Source of the DNA: an uncultured Lachnospiraceae bacterium
Lineage (GTDB): Bacteria; Bacillota; Clostridia; Lachnospirales; Lachnospiraceae
NCBI GenBank assembly: GCA_902779355.1
Contig: CACZBF010000003.1
Location: forward strand, 147,043 to 211,042
DNA length: 64,000 nucleotides
Direction of reading: 5' to 3'
The notes below the pieces were generated by a model. That model was not told where the DNA came from, did not search any database, and saw nothing but the letters and a program-made list of their open reading frames with translations. Both the position numbers and the translations under genes were made by a program. Every line of letters starts with the position of its first letter. The first letter of the stretch is position 1. Positions 7,431 to 15,520 of the stretch are shown piece by piece.

Positions 7431-8384
7431 ATGAAGAAGCTTTATGCCATCGGAGAAGCGTTGATCGATTTTATCCCACAGCAGACCGGCGTTGGGATCG
7501 CGGAAGTAGATGCGTTTGCGCCAAAGGTCGGTGGTGCCCCCGCCAATGTATGCGGTGCTTATACGAAGCTTGGCGGACCATCAGCGATGATTACGCAGCT
7601 CGGCGCAGATCCGTTCGGTGACAAGATCGAAAACGAATTAAAATACTTCGGGATCGATACGTCTCTCATGAAACGGACGAAAAAAGCAAATACATCCCTT
7701 GCTTTTGTCGCATTAAAACAGGATGGCAACCGGGAATTCAGTTTTTACCGGAAACCCGGTGCAGATATGTTGTTTGATCCGAATGACGTTCGAAAAGATC
7801 AATTCAAAGACGGGTTTGCATTGCACTTCTGTTCGGTATCCCTTGGGGATTTTCCCATGAAGGAAGCACATCGACAGGCGATCAGGTATGCAAGAGAAGC
7901 GGGACTTCTCATCAGTTTTGACCCGAATCTGCGAAAAAACCTCTGGGCATCGGAGGAAGCGCTGCGACAGGCAGTGCTGGAGTTTATTCCTGCCGCGGAT
8001 ATCCTGAAGGTTTCCGATGAAGAGATCGCCTTTATCACCGGAAAAGAGACGATCGAGGAAGCCTTACCGCTGCTTTTCACAGGGGAAGTGAAACTTGTCG
8101 TCTATACGGAAGGCGCGGCAGGCGCCCGGGCCTATACGAAAAATGCGAAGGCATCGTCACCCTGTGAGAAAGTGAAAGCGATCGATACCACCGGCGCGGG
8201 AGATGCGTTTATCGGGTCGTTTTTGTACAGACTTTCGGAAGCAGGTGTGACGGCAGAAAACATTTCGGATCTGTCAGAAGAGACCATGAAGGCAATGCTG
8301 CAGTTTTCCAATCGCTACTGCGGGAAGAGCGTACAGAAAGAAGGCGCCATAGCCTCCTATCCAACGAAGGCGGACATGGAATGA
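7431..8384 (+). CDS. PfkB-family carbohydrate kinase (fructokinase-like)
   Basis: Phosphorylates a sugar with ATP. The 317 residues show the ribokinase-family fold: GEALIDFIPQ at the start, KVGGAPANVCGAYTKLGG (PfkB signature 1 region), SFDPNLRKNLW, and near the C-terminus DTTGAGDAFIGSFLY, PfkB signature 2 with the catalytic Asp of GAGD. The sequence is closest in feel to bacterial fructokinases, but sugar specificity cannot be fixed by eye. An AAAAGGGAG ribosome binding site precedes the ATG. A 53-base gap separates it from alaS with no terminator visible. Confidence 0.88.
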   Translation: MKKLYAIGEALIDFIPQQTGVGIAEVDAFAPKVGGAPANVCGAYTKLGGPSAMITQLGADPFGDKIENELKYFGIDTSLMKRTKKANTSLAFVALKQDGNREFSFYRKPGADMLFDPNDVRKDQFKDGFALHFCSVSLGDFPMKEAHRQAIRYAREAGLLISFDPNLRKNLWASEEALRQAVLEFIPAADILKVSDEEIAFITGKETIEEALPLLFTGEVKLVVYTEGAAGARAYTKNAKASSPCEKVKAIDTTGAGDAFIGSFLYRLSEAGVTAENISDLSEETMKAMLQFSNRYCGKSVQKEGAIASYPTKADME

Positions 8385-8422
8385 TAAATGGGTTGAAAAT
8401 CCATTTTGAATATGTTACGATA

Positions 8423-8452
8423 TTGTTACGTTTTTGGCGGAACCGATATAAA
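8423..8452 (+). promoter_or_regulatory. Promoter of the ireB-ruvX operon
   Basis: TTGTTA (8423-8428), 18 bases, TATAAA (8447-8452), about 24 bases before the ireB start. The upstream half contains TTACGATATTGTTACG, two TTACG copies that could be an operator. Confidence 0.55.
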
Positions 8453-8475
8453 AACGAGAAGGATGGAGAATACAT

Positions 8476-8742
8476 ATGGCGGACTTAAGTAATACTCAGT
8501 ATTTCAAAGTAGAACGCGAGCCGGAGATCCAAGTAAGCGAAGTGCTGGAGCTGGTGTATAAGGCACTGACGGAAAAGGGTTATAACCCTGTGAACCAGAT
8601 CGTCGGATATGTGATGTCCGGAGACCCGACTTATATCACAAGCCACAACAACGCCAGAAGCCTCATCATGAAGGTGGAGCGTGAGGAGCTTGTAGAGGAG
8701 GTCTTGAGAGAATATATCCATACCAGCGGCTGGGAAGACTGA
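8476..8742 (+). CDS. ireB: IreB-family regulatory phosphoprotein (UPF0297)
   Basis: A small cytoplasmic protein (88 residues) of the IreB/YrzL family. In enterococci IreB is a substrate of the PASTA kinase IreK and affects cephalosporin tolerance; no kinase gene is in this window. The sequence carries the family core: VYKALTEKGYNPVNQIVGYVMSGDPTYIT, followed by NARSLIMKVERE and a C-terminal LREYI. It is the first gene of an ireB-ruvX-DUF1292 run, an order widely conserved in Firmicutes, with 6 bases to ruvX. Confidence 0.93.
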   Translation: MADLSNTQYFKVEREPEIQVSEVLELVYKALTEKGYNPVNQIVGYVMSGDPTYITSHNNARSLIMKVEREELVEEVLREYIHTSGWED

Positions 8743-8748
8743 CGTTCT

Positions 8749-9180
8749 ATGAGGATCATGGGACTTGACTACGGTTCCAAAACAGTGGGAGTGGCGCTTT
8801 CGGATGAACTGCTGCTGACCGCGCAAGGCTATTCCATTATCAGGCGTGACTCCGAGAAGAAGCTACGGAAAACGCTTGCGGAAATTGCGCAGATTGCTGC
8901 AGACAACGGAGTGACGGAAATTGTCCTCGGATACCCGAAAAACATGGACGGGAGCGAAGGAGACCGATGCGAGAAAACGCGGGAGTTTCAGTCTCTTGTC
9001 GAGAAACGGACGGGACTTCCGGTCACACTCTGGGACGAGCGGCTCACCACGGTTGCGGCGGATCGCGCGATGGACGAAGCCGGACTTCGCTGGGAAGAAA
9101 AAAAGGAGCATGTGGATCGGATCGCGGCGGAATTCATTCTGCGGGGATTTCTGGATGCGCGTGCAGGGAAGAACACCTGA
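8749..9180 (+). CDS. ruvX: Holliday-junction resolvase-like RuvX/YqgF
   Basis: RNase H-fold nuclease of the YqgF family, linked to pre-16S rRNA 5' processing and recombination. The 143 residues begin RIMGLDYGSKTVGVALSD with the first catalytic Asp, then IVLGYPKNMDGSEGDRC (Gly-rich strand), LWDERLTT with Glu, and HVDRIAAEFILRGFLD with the final Asp. The length is standard. It follows ireB by 6 bases and is separated by 4 bases from the DUF1292 gene, so one transcript is likely. Confidence 0.93.
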   Translation: MRIMGLDYGSKTVGVALSDELLLTAQGYSIIRRDSEKKLRKTLAEIAQIAADNGVTEIVLGYPKNMDGSEGDRCEKTREFQSLVEKRTGLPVTLWDERLTTVAADRAMDEAGLRWEEKKEHVDRIAAEFILRGFLDARAGKNT

Positions 9181-9184
9181 TCAT

Positions 9185-9445
9185 ATGGAGAAGATCACAT
9201 TTACCGCGCCTGAGACAGGGGAGACGCTTTCTTTTTATGTCTTGGAGCAGACGGTAGTTTCGGGAAGAGAATACATCCTCGCCGCAGAATCCGAAGCAGA
9301 AGAGGCGGAGGCCTATATCCTGCGTAAGACTTCCGATGTATCTACAGAGGAAGCAGGATATGAATTTGTAGAGGATGACGAGGAGCTCTCAAGCATCGGC
9401 AAAGTGTTTGCAGAGCTACTGGACGATACGGATATTATTTGGTGA
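9185..9445 (+). CDS. DUF1292 family protein (YrzB-like)
   Basis: Eighty-six residues, acidic, with the DUF1292 pattern: an N-terminal strand ITFTAPETGETLSFYVLEQ, then REYILAAESE, and an acidic end (VEDDEELSSIGKVFAELLDD). Function is not established in the family. The frame is open from 8921, but the ATG at 9185 gives the normal N-terminus and lies 4 bases past the ruvX stop. It closes the conserved ireB-ruvX-DUF1292 trio. The 120 bases that follow, before rnjA, carry no gene I can support. Confidence 0.88.
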   Translation: MEKITFTAPETGETLSFYVLEQTVVSGREYILAAESEAEEAEAYILRKTSDVSTEEAGYEFVEDDEELSSIGKVFAELLDDTDIIW

Positions 9446-9565
9446 AGACACCACACACATACATCATGCTGGAAAAAGCGGCTTTTTCGCGCTTGATGCA
9501 AGCGGGGAGAGGCGCTTCTTTGCAGTTATGGGAAATGTGAAAAAAGAAGAAACGGAGGCATTTTT

Positions 9566-11245
9566 TTGAGCAAAAAAAAGAATCAGGGACAGCAGAAGCC
9601 GGGTCTTAAGATCATCCCGCTCGGGGGATTGGAAGAGATCGGCATGAATATCACTGCCTTTGAATATGAAGACAGTATTATCATTGTGGACTGCGGGTTA
9701 TCGTTTCCCGAGGACGATATGTATGGGATCGATCTCGTAATCCCGGATGTTACCTATCTCAGAGATAATCTGGATAAAGTAAAAGGTTTTTTTATCACGC
9801 ACGGACATGAGGATCATATCGGCGCGATCCCGTATGTCCTGAGAGAGATCAATGTGCCGATCTATGCGACGAAGCTCACAATGGGCATCATTGATCACAA
9901 GCTGGAAGAGCACAGGATGCTTTCCGATGTAAAACGGAAAGTCGTGAGCTATGGTCAGCATATCAATTCCGGAAGCTTTCGTGTGGAATTCATCCGCACG
10001 AATCACAGTATTCAGGATGCCGCAGCACTGGCGATCTATTCGCCGGTCGGGATCGTGGTTCATACAGGAGATTTCAAGATCGACTATACGCCGGTTTTCG
10101 GAGATCCGATCGATCTGCAACGGTTTGGCGAGATCGGAAAAAAGGGCGTGCTCGCGTTGATGTGCGACAGTACGAATGCGGAGCGAGAAGGCTTTACGCA
10201 GTCTGAGAAATCCGTCGGCAGGGCACTCGATGATATTTTTTCCGATCATAAAAAGAAGCGGATCATCATTGCAACCTTTGCGTCGAATGTGGACCGCGTG
10301 CAGCAGATCATCAATACCGCGCATAAATACGGAAGAAAAGTGTTTGTCGAGGGACGCAGCATGGTCAATATCATCAAGACTGCATCCGAACTCGGTTACA
10401 TCAAGATCCCGGACAATACACTGGGAGATATGGACAATATCAAAGACATTCCGGAAGCGCGGACTGTTTTGATCACGACGGGCAGCCAGGGCGAATCCAT
10501 GGCGGCGCTGTCACGTATGGCAAACGGCATGCATAAACGGGTGCAGATCAAACCGTCGGATCTGATCGTGTTCAGTTCACATCCGATCCCGGGAAATGAG
10601 AAAGCCGTCAATAATATCATCAACGAGCTTTTCATCAAAGGCGCAGAGGTGATCTTCCAGGATGTGCATGTGTCCGGACACGCCTGCAGAGAAGATATCA
10701 AGTTGATCTATTCGCTCGTCCGTCCGAAGTACTCCATTCCGGTGCATGGCGAATACCGGCATTTGAAAGCGCAGGCGGCCATCGCAGAGGATATGGGCAT
10801 ACCGAAGGATCATATCATTCTGCTGAAAACAGGAGATGTATTGGATATCGACGAGGATCATGCGAAGGTCGTCGACCATGTTTCCTGTAACGAGGTATTT
10901 GTCGACGGACTCGGCGTTGGTGATGTCGGCAATGTCGTGTTGAAAGACCGCCAGCATCTGGCCGAAGAGGGCGTGATCATCATTGTGATGACCTTGGAGA
11001 GTATGAGCGGCAGACTTCTTGCAGGACCGGATATCATCTCAAGAGGATTTGTCTATGTGCGCGAATCCGGCGACCTTCTGGAGGAAGCCAGAAAAACCAT
11101 GAATGAAACGATGGATAAGATCCAGAGCAAAAATATTACGGATTGGGGTCATATCAAATCCGAGATCAAGGATGCGATGGGTGAATTTGTTTGGAGAGAG
11201 ACCAAACGGAAACCGATGATCATTCCGATCATTATGGAAGTGTGA
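9566..11245 (+). CDS. rnjA: Ribonuclease J
   Basis: 5'-to-3' exo- and endoribonuclease of mRNA decay and rRNA maturation in Firmicutes. The 559 residues open with a Lys/Gln-rich tail, then KIIPLGGLEEIGMNITAFEY, the metallo-beta-lactamase metal-binding motif HGHEDHIGAIPY (about residues 79-84), HTGDFKID, the beta-CASP segment STNAEREGFT, SSHPIPGNE, and PVHGEYRHL. Start codon is TTG at 9566, supported by ACGGAGG about 8 bases upstream and by the absence of a nearby ATG. A single RNase J is present in this window; which paralogue (J1 or J2) is unproven. Confidence 0.95.
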   Translation: MSKKKNQGQQKPGLKIIPLGGLEEIGMNITAFEYEDSIIIVDCGLSFPEDDMYGIDLVIPDVTYLRDNLDKVKGFFITHGHEDHIGAIPYVLREINVPIYATKLTMGIIDHKLEEHRMLSDVKRKVVSYGQHINSGSFRVEFIRTNHSIQDAAALAIYSPVGIVVHTGDFKIDYTPVFGDPIDLQRFGEIGKKGVLALMCDSTNAEREGFTQSEKSVGRALDDIFSDHKKKRIIIATFASNVDRVQQIINTAHKYGRKVFVEGRSMVNIIKTASELGYIKIPDNTLGDMDNIKDIPEARTVLITTGSQGESMAALSRMANGMHKRVQIKPSDLIVFSSHPIPGNEKAVNNIINELFIKGAEVIFQDVHVSGHACREDIKLIYSLVRPKYSIPVHGEYRHLKAQAAIAEDMGIPKDHIILLKTGDVLDIDEDHAKVVDHVSCNEVFVDGLGVGDVGNVVLKDRQHLAEEGVIIIVMTLESMSGRLLAGPDIISRGFVYVRESGDLLEEARKTMNETMDKIQSKNITDWGHIKSEIKDAMGEFVWRETKRKPMIIPIIMEV

Positions 11246-11255
11246 GTGACAAACA

Positions 11256-11675
11256 ATGAAGACCAGGAAGTTGATTTTTCGAATCATCCGGATTGGCATC
11301 GCGGTGCTGATCACTATATTGATCCTGATGCTGTTTCTTTCCATCGGGAAAAAGGCCTATGAATTCGGCTACCGTATTTTCACGGAGACTTCGGTGGACG
11401 AACCCCCGGGGAAAGATGTCGTCGTGCTTGTGCGCTCCGACATGAGTAAAAAAGAAGTCGCGGAGATGCTCGAGCAAAAAGGGCTTGTCAACGATGCGAC
11501 GCTCTTTATGATCCAGTACAAACTGACGGATTATGACGAGATTGCTCCCGGCACGTATACCTTAAATACGTCCATGACGGTTCATGATATGGCCGCGGCC
11601 ATGAGTCCGATGGAACAAGATACTGAGACTATGGACGAAGAGGGCGAACTTCAGGATCCGGGAGAGACCTCATGA
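11256..11675 (+). CDS. Short MltG-like membrane protein without the lytic domain
   Basis: 139 residues: a short basic start, one membrane span (about residues 8-30), then a LysM-like fold that resembles the N-terminal part of MltG/YceG (VVVLVRSDMSKKEVAEMLEQ, IAPGTYTLNTSMTVHDMAAAM). The catalytic transglycosylase domain of full-length MltG, usually another 200 residues, is missing, and an acidic tail replaces it. The protein would sit at the membrane with its domain outside. Short MltG-N-like proteins are known in Clostridia; whether this one binds glycan is inference. Its stop overlaps the next start (ATGA). Confidence 0.72.
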   Translation: MKTRKLIFRIIRIGIAVLITILILMLFLSIGKKAYEFGYRIFTETSVDEPPGKDVVVLVRSDMSKKEVAEMLEQKGLVNDATLFMIQYKLTDYDEIAPGTYTLNTSMTVHDMAAAMSPMEQDTETMDEEGELQDPGETS

Positions 11676-12316
11676 TCGATCCCGAACGGTTTGCAGTATT
11701 TCTTTCCACCATGGATGATCCGTGTTCCGATGCTTTGAAAAGGCTGGAGCAGGAAGCGCTTGCGGATGAGATCCCGATCATTCGGAAGGATACGCAGCGG
11801 CTATTGAAGGTGCTCCTTGCAATCACAAAACCGCAGCGGATTCTCGAAATCGGCACCGGCGTCGGATTTTCCACAATGTTTTTCGCTATGCATACACCCG
11901 GTCTTACCGATCTGGTCACGATCGAAAATTATCCCCCGCGGATCAAAAAAGCAAAAGAAGTGTTCCAAAAAGCAGATGCGCCTATTCGGCTGATCGAAGG
12001 AGATGCCGCAGAGGTCCTTCCTACACTACCAAACAGCCGTTTTGACTTCGTGCTGATGGATGGTGCGAAAGGACAGTATCCGATATTGCTCCCCGAAGTA
12101 AAGCGGTGTATGGCAAAAGGTGCGGTGTTGTTTTCCGACAATGTTTTGCAGGAGGGAGATGTCCTGGAGTCCCGTTTTGCAGTGACCAGACGGGACCGGA
12201 CGATCCATGAAAGGATGCGGGAGTATCTGCTCAAATTGATGCAAGATCCCGACTTTACGACGACGGTGCTGCCGATCGGAGACGGGGTTGCGATCAGCGT
12301 ATGGAAGGAAACCTGA
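11672..12316 (+). CDS. O-methyltransferase (COMT-type, class I SAM-dependent)
   Basis: 214 residues with a Rossmann methyltransferase core: RILEIGTGVGFSTMFFA (motif I, SAM), LVTIENYPPRIKKAKE (acidic end of beta 2), FDFVLMDGAKGQY (motif IV with metal-binding Asp) and GAVLFSDNVLQEG. This is the pattern of the O-methyltransferase family 3 (catechol/caffeoyl-CoA type); in Firmicutes, relatives such as TrmR methylate tRNA 5-hydroxyuridine. Its place immediately before a U32 peptidase-family gene, whose relatives include the tRNA hydroxylase TrhP, makes a tRNA wobble-uridine role plausible. Confidence 0.85.
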   Translation: MIDPERFAVFLSTMDDPCSDALKRLEQEALADEIPIIRKDTQRLLKVLLAITKPQRILEIGTGVGFSTMFFAMHTPGLTDLVTIENYPPRIKKAKEVFQKADAPIRLIEGDAAEVLPTLPNSRFDFVLMDGAKGQYPILLPEVKRCMAKGAVLFSDNVLQEGDVLESRFAVTRRDRTIHERMREYLLKLMQDPDFTTTVLPIGDGVAISVWKET

Positions 12317-12330
12317 AAGAGGAATCTGGT

Positions 12331-13590
12331 ATGGCACAAATCAAAGCGAAAGCGCCGGAACTTTTACTTCCGGCCAGCTGCCTGGAAGTGCTGAAGGTTG
12401 CGGTACACTATGGCGCAGACGCCGTGTACATCGGCGGAAATGAATTCGGACTGCGGGCAAAGGCGAAAAATTTTTCTCCGGAAGAGATGCAGGAAGGCAT
12501 CACATTTTGCCACGAACGCGGGAAAAAGGTCTATGTCACCGTCAACATTCTTGCACATAATGCGGATATGGAAGGTGTGCGTGCATACCTCAAAGAACTT
12601 CGTGCATGGAAGCCGGATGGCCTGATCATTGCAGACCCCGGCATTTTTACACTCGCGAAAGAACTCTGCCCGGAGATTGACCTGCATATCAGCACACAGG
12701 CAAACAATACCAATTACGAAACCTTTCGTTTCTGGCATCAGCTTGGCGCGAAGCGGGTTGTCTCAGCCAGGGAATTATCTCTTGCAGAGATCAAAGAACT
12801 CCGCGATAAGATCCCGCCGGCGCTTGAGATCGAGACCTTTGTCCATGGCGCGATGTGCATTTCCTATTCCGGCAGATGCCTGCTCAGTAATTACTTTACG
12901 GGACGGGATGCGAACCACGGAGAATGCACCCATCCCTGTCGCTGGAATTACACCGTGATGGAAGAATCAAGACCCGGAGAGTATCTGCCGGTTTATGAGA
13001 ACGAGCGGGGAACCTTTCTTTTCAACTCCAGGGATCTGAATATGATCGGATATCTTCCCGAACTGATCGAGGCGGGGATTGACAGTTTCAAAATAGAAGG
13101 TAGAATGAAAACAGCCCTGTATGTCGCGATCGTTGCACGCACTTACCGGAATGCGATCGAGGACTATCTGGCTTCCGAAGAACGGTATCGTAACAATCTC
13201 CCGAGATATGAGGAGGAACTTTGCAGCTGTACCCACAGGCCTTATGGCACAGGATTTTTCTTCGGCAAACCGGATGCATCTTCCCAGATCTATACGGAAA
13301 GTACATACGAAAAAGGCGCGACATATCTTGGGATGGCAGGTGCATGCCGCGAGGACGGATCATTTGTCATGGAACAGAAGAATAAGTTTTGCGTGGGAGA
13401 GACCGTAGAGATCCTGAAAACCGATGGGCGAAATCTGCATGCCAAGGTAAAGCGGATTTGCGCGGAGGATGGCACGGAGATGACATCGGCACCGCATGCG
13501 AAACAGATCCTTCAGGTTACACTCGATCAGAAAACAGAACCCTGTGATGTGCTGCGGAGAAAAGAGGAAAAGGAGAAGCAAGATGGCTGA
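12331..13590 (+). CDS. Peptidase U32 family protein (TrhP-like)
   Basis: 419 residues. The U32 signature is clear: FVHGAMCISYSGRCLLSNY, followed by ECTHPCRWNY, giving four Cys for an Fe-S-type site. The N-terminal half is a TIM-barrel-like repeat (PELLLPASCLEVLKVAVHYG, DAVYIGG). Members are annotated as peptidases, but TrhP and RlhA act in prephenate-dependent hydroxylation of tRNA or rRNA. Together with the preceding O-methyltransferase gene it could make 5-methoxyuridine in tRNA; this is inference. An ATG at 12301 lies inside the previous gene; AGAGGA before 12331 marks the better start. Confidence 0.88.
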   Translation: MAQIKAKAPELLLPASCLEVLKVAVHYGADAVYIGGNEFGLRAKAKNFSPEEMQEGITFCHERGKKVYVTVNILAHNADMEGVRAYLKELRAWKPDGLIIADPGIFTLAKELCPEIDLHISTQANNTNYETFRFWHQLGAKRVVSARELSLAEIKELRDKIPPALEIETFVHGAMCISYSGRCLLSNYFTGRDANHGECTHPCRWNYTVMEESRPGEYLPVYENERGTFLFNSRDLNMIGYLPELIEAGIDSFKIEGRMKTALYVAIVARTYRNAIEDYLASEERYRNNLPRYEEELCSCTHRPYGTGFFFGKPDASSQIYTESTYEKGATYLGMAGACREDGSFVMEQKNKFCVGETVEILKTDGRNLHAKVKRICAEDGTEMTSAPHAKQILQVTLDQKTEPCDVLRRKEEKEKQDG

Positions 13591-14644
13591 AAAGTATATC
13601 GCTTATGTAGGTACTTACACGCATGAAAACAGCATCGGCATTCATCTTTATGACATGGACATCGAGAAGGGATTGATGACCGAACGCAAGGTTGTCCCGA
13701 TCAACAATCCGTCGGATCTGATCGTGTCCAACAACAAAAAGTTTCTTTATTCGATTGCAGACGAAGGGGTAGAAGCATTTCGTATCCTCCCAGACGGTGA
13801 TCTCGAACCGATCAATAAGGCGTGGATCGGTGGGATGCGTGGCTGCTATGTGGAGCTGGATGCGAAGGATCAATTCCTGTTTGTCGGCGGCTTCCATGAC
13901 GGACGCGTGACGATGATGAAGCTTAATCCGGAGGATGGCAGCATTGTCGGCATTGCAGACGGCGTCTTTCATAAAGGGATGGGGAGAAGCGTGGCGGCGC
14001 GAAATTTCGTGCCTCATGTCACCTGTGTCAAAATGACGCCGGATCAACGGTTTCTCTGTGCGGTAGACAGCGGCCTTGATCAGGTCAAGATTTACATCCC
14101 GGATTATGAAAAAGAAAAGATGATCCTGACGGATATCGTCCGATTGAGTATGGAGTCCGGGCCGAGAATGATCCGTTTCAGCAGAGACGGAAAGTGCGCT
14201 TACGTCCTCTGCGAGCTGACCAATACTGTGGAAGTTTATTCCTACAAGGCTGATGAAAAAGCACCGGAATTTGAAAAGATCCAATCGATCCGGACCAGTG
14301 AAGAAAAGGACGGAGAAGGCGTTTGCTCAGCATCGGGTATTGAGGTGTCCCGTGACGGAAAGTTCCTCATCGTGACGAACGCCGGCGTGAATACAGCGAC
14401 GATCTTCAAGATTGCAGCCAAAGGCGGAAAGCTTTCCTACTGTTTTGAGAACAAGATCAGCGGCGACTATCCGAAGGTGCTTTCCATTTATCCGAATAAC
14501 AAATTCTTTATGTGTCTCAACAATGATACCGATGAGATCACGACGATGCAGCTCAACTTCAAGGAAGGCTATATGCTGATGGAAAGCAAGCCGGTTCCGA
14601 TCAATAAACCGAACTGCGTCTATATCCACAAGTATCAAGGGTAA
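13583..14644 (+). CDS. Lactonase family protein (6-phosphogluconolactonase-type beta-propeller)
   Basis: 353 residues starting EKYIAYVGTYTHENSIGIHLY, the typical first strand of the seven-bladed lactonase propeller. Repeated blade strands follow (NKKFLYSIADEG, DQFLFVGGFHDGRV, GRSVAARNFVPHVTCVKMTPD, DGKFLIVTNAGVN). Enzymes of this group hydrolyse 6-phosphogluconolactone, but muconate cyclases share the fold, so the substrate is not certain. The start at 13583 has AAAGGAGAAG upstream and overlaps the end of the U32 gene by 8 bases; the longer frame from 13496 is an artefact of that overlap. Confidence 0.83.
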   Translation: MAEKYIAYVGTYTHENSIGIHLYDMDIEKGLMTERKVVPINNPSDLIVSNNKKFLYSIADEGVEAFRILPDGDLEPINKAWIGGMRGCYVELDAKDQFLFVGGFHDGRVTMMKLNPEDGSIVGIADGVFHKGMGRSVAARNFVPHVTCVKMTPDQRFLCAVDSGLDQVKIYIPDYEKEKMILTDIVRLSMESGPRMIRFSRDGKCAYVLCELTNTVEVYSYKADEKAPEFEKIQSIRTSEEKDGEGVCSASGIEVSRDGKFLIVTNAGVNTATIFKIAAKGGKLSYCFENKISGDYPKVLSIYPNNKFFMCLNNDTDEITTMQLNFKEGYMLMESKPVPINKPNCVYIHKYQG

Positions 14645-14649
14645 GCCGG

Positions 14650-15297
14650 ATGAAACAGGGCGCAATTTTTGACATGGACGGCGTGCTCTTTGATACGGAG
14701 CGCATGTACCAGGAAACATGGCGGGAAGTGGCCTCAGAAATGGGCATCACGCTGCCGCCGGAATATACGTATCATGTTTCAGGAGCATCCAAGGACGGTG
14801 TCTATGAAGCCGTCAGAAGGTTTTATCACACGGATGATCCGATCCGCATCACGACCGAAGTCTATGAGCGCATGCACATCAAGCAGCAAAAACCGCTTCC
14901 GATCAAGCCGGGCGTGAAAGAAATCCTCACTTTTTTTCAACAGGAAGGGATCAAAACGGCTGTCGCAAGCAGCACGTTTCGCGCACAAGTCAACGAAAAT
15001 CTTGAGAAGAACGGATTGGCGTTGTATTTTGATACAGTGATCTGCGGAGACGAAGTAACGAAAGCGAAACCGGACCCGGAGATCTTTCTCAAAGCGGCTG
15101 AGAAACTATCGCTTTCCCCGGAGGACTGTTATGTCTTTGAAGACAGTTTCAATGGGATCCGCGCAGCGCATGCGGCAGGCTGCGTAGCGGTCATGGTGAT
15201 CGACCTGATGGAGCCGGATGAAGAGATCCGCACACTTTCGGATTATGTATGCTCGGATTTAAACGAAGCGCTCTTAAAACTGTCCTCAGAGAGATAA
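14650..15297 (+). CDS. HAD-superfamily hydrolase (beta-phosphoglucomutase-like)
   Basis: 215 residues with the HAD motifs in order: FDMDGVLFDTE (motif I, nucleophile Asp and acid/base Asp), VASSTFR (motif II Ser), KAKPDPEIFLKAA (motif III Lys) and VFEDSFNGIRAAHAAG (motif IV, acidic pair). The four-helix cap between motifs I and II matches the beta-phosphoglucomutase subgroup. The substrate is unknown; phosphosugars are usual. Five bases separate it from the lactonase gene, and its position after a sugar lactonase fits sugar-phosphate metabolism. Confidence 0.88.
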   Translation: MKQGAIFDMDGVLFDTERMYQETWREVASEMGITLPPEYTYHVSGASKDGVYEAVRRFYHTDDPIRITTEVYERMHIKQQKPLPIKPGVKEILTFFQQEGIKTAVASSTFRAQVNENLEKNGLALYFDTVICGDEVTKAKPDPEIFLKAAEKLSLSPEDCYVFEDSFNGIRAAHAAGCVAVMVIDLMEPDEEIRTLSDYVCSDLNEALLKLSSER

Positions 15298-15352
15298 CAT
15301 CCTTTTTGATACACATCGGTTTGTCATTAAATGTAATTTTCTTTTAATTTCC

Positions 15353-15381
15353 TTGCATTTTTGACGTTTTTTTGGTAACAT
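15353..15381 (+). promoter_or_regulatory. Promoter for tRNA-Arg
   Basis: TTGCAT (15353-15358), 17 bases, TAACAT (15376-15381), about 27 bases before the tRNA. The flanking sequence is very T-rich. Confidence 0.5.
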
Positions 15382-15408
15382 ATCGTAGTGCCGCCTGTTC
15401 GGCATTTT

Positions 15409-15480
15409 GCAACCGTAGTCTAACGGATAGAACGCAGGACTCCGACTCCTGTAATGTGGGTTCGATTCCCGCCGGTTGCA
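15409..15480 (+). tRNA. tRNA-Arg (anticodon CCG)
   Basis: A complete cloverleaf: acceptor GCAACCG with CGGTTGC and discriminator A, a short D arm, anticodon stem CAGGA/TCCTG with loop CTCCGAC (anticodon CCG), and T arm GTGGG-TTCGATT-CCCGC. CCA is not encoded. It reads CGG codons. Confidence 0.95.
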
Positions 15481-15520
15481 CTTTCTGTAAAAGGTTAGAT
15501 CATTCAGGAGAGTAAGATAT

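Noticed and set aside
8385..8412. Terminator after the sugar kinase
   Set aside because: AAATGG/CCATTT is a 6-pair AT-rich stem without a U-run; too weak to call.
9443..9541. Small GTG ORF overlapping the DUF1292 stop
   Set aside because: 32 codons with no family resemblance and no ribosome binding site; probably chance.
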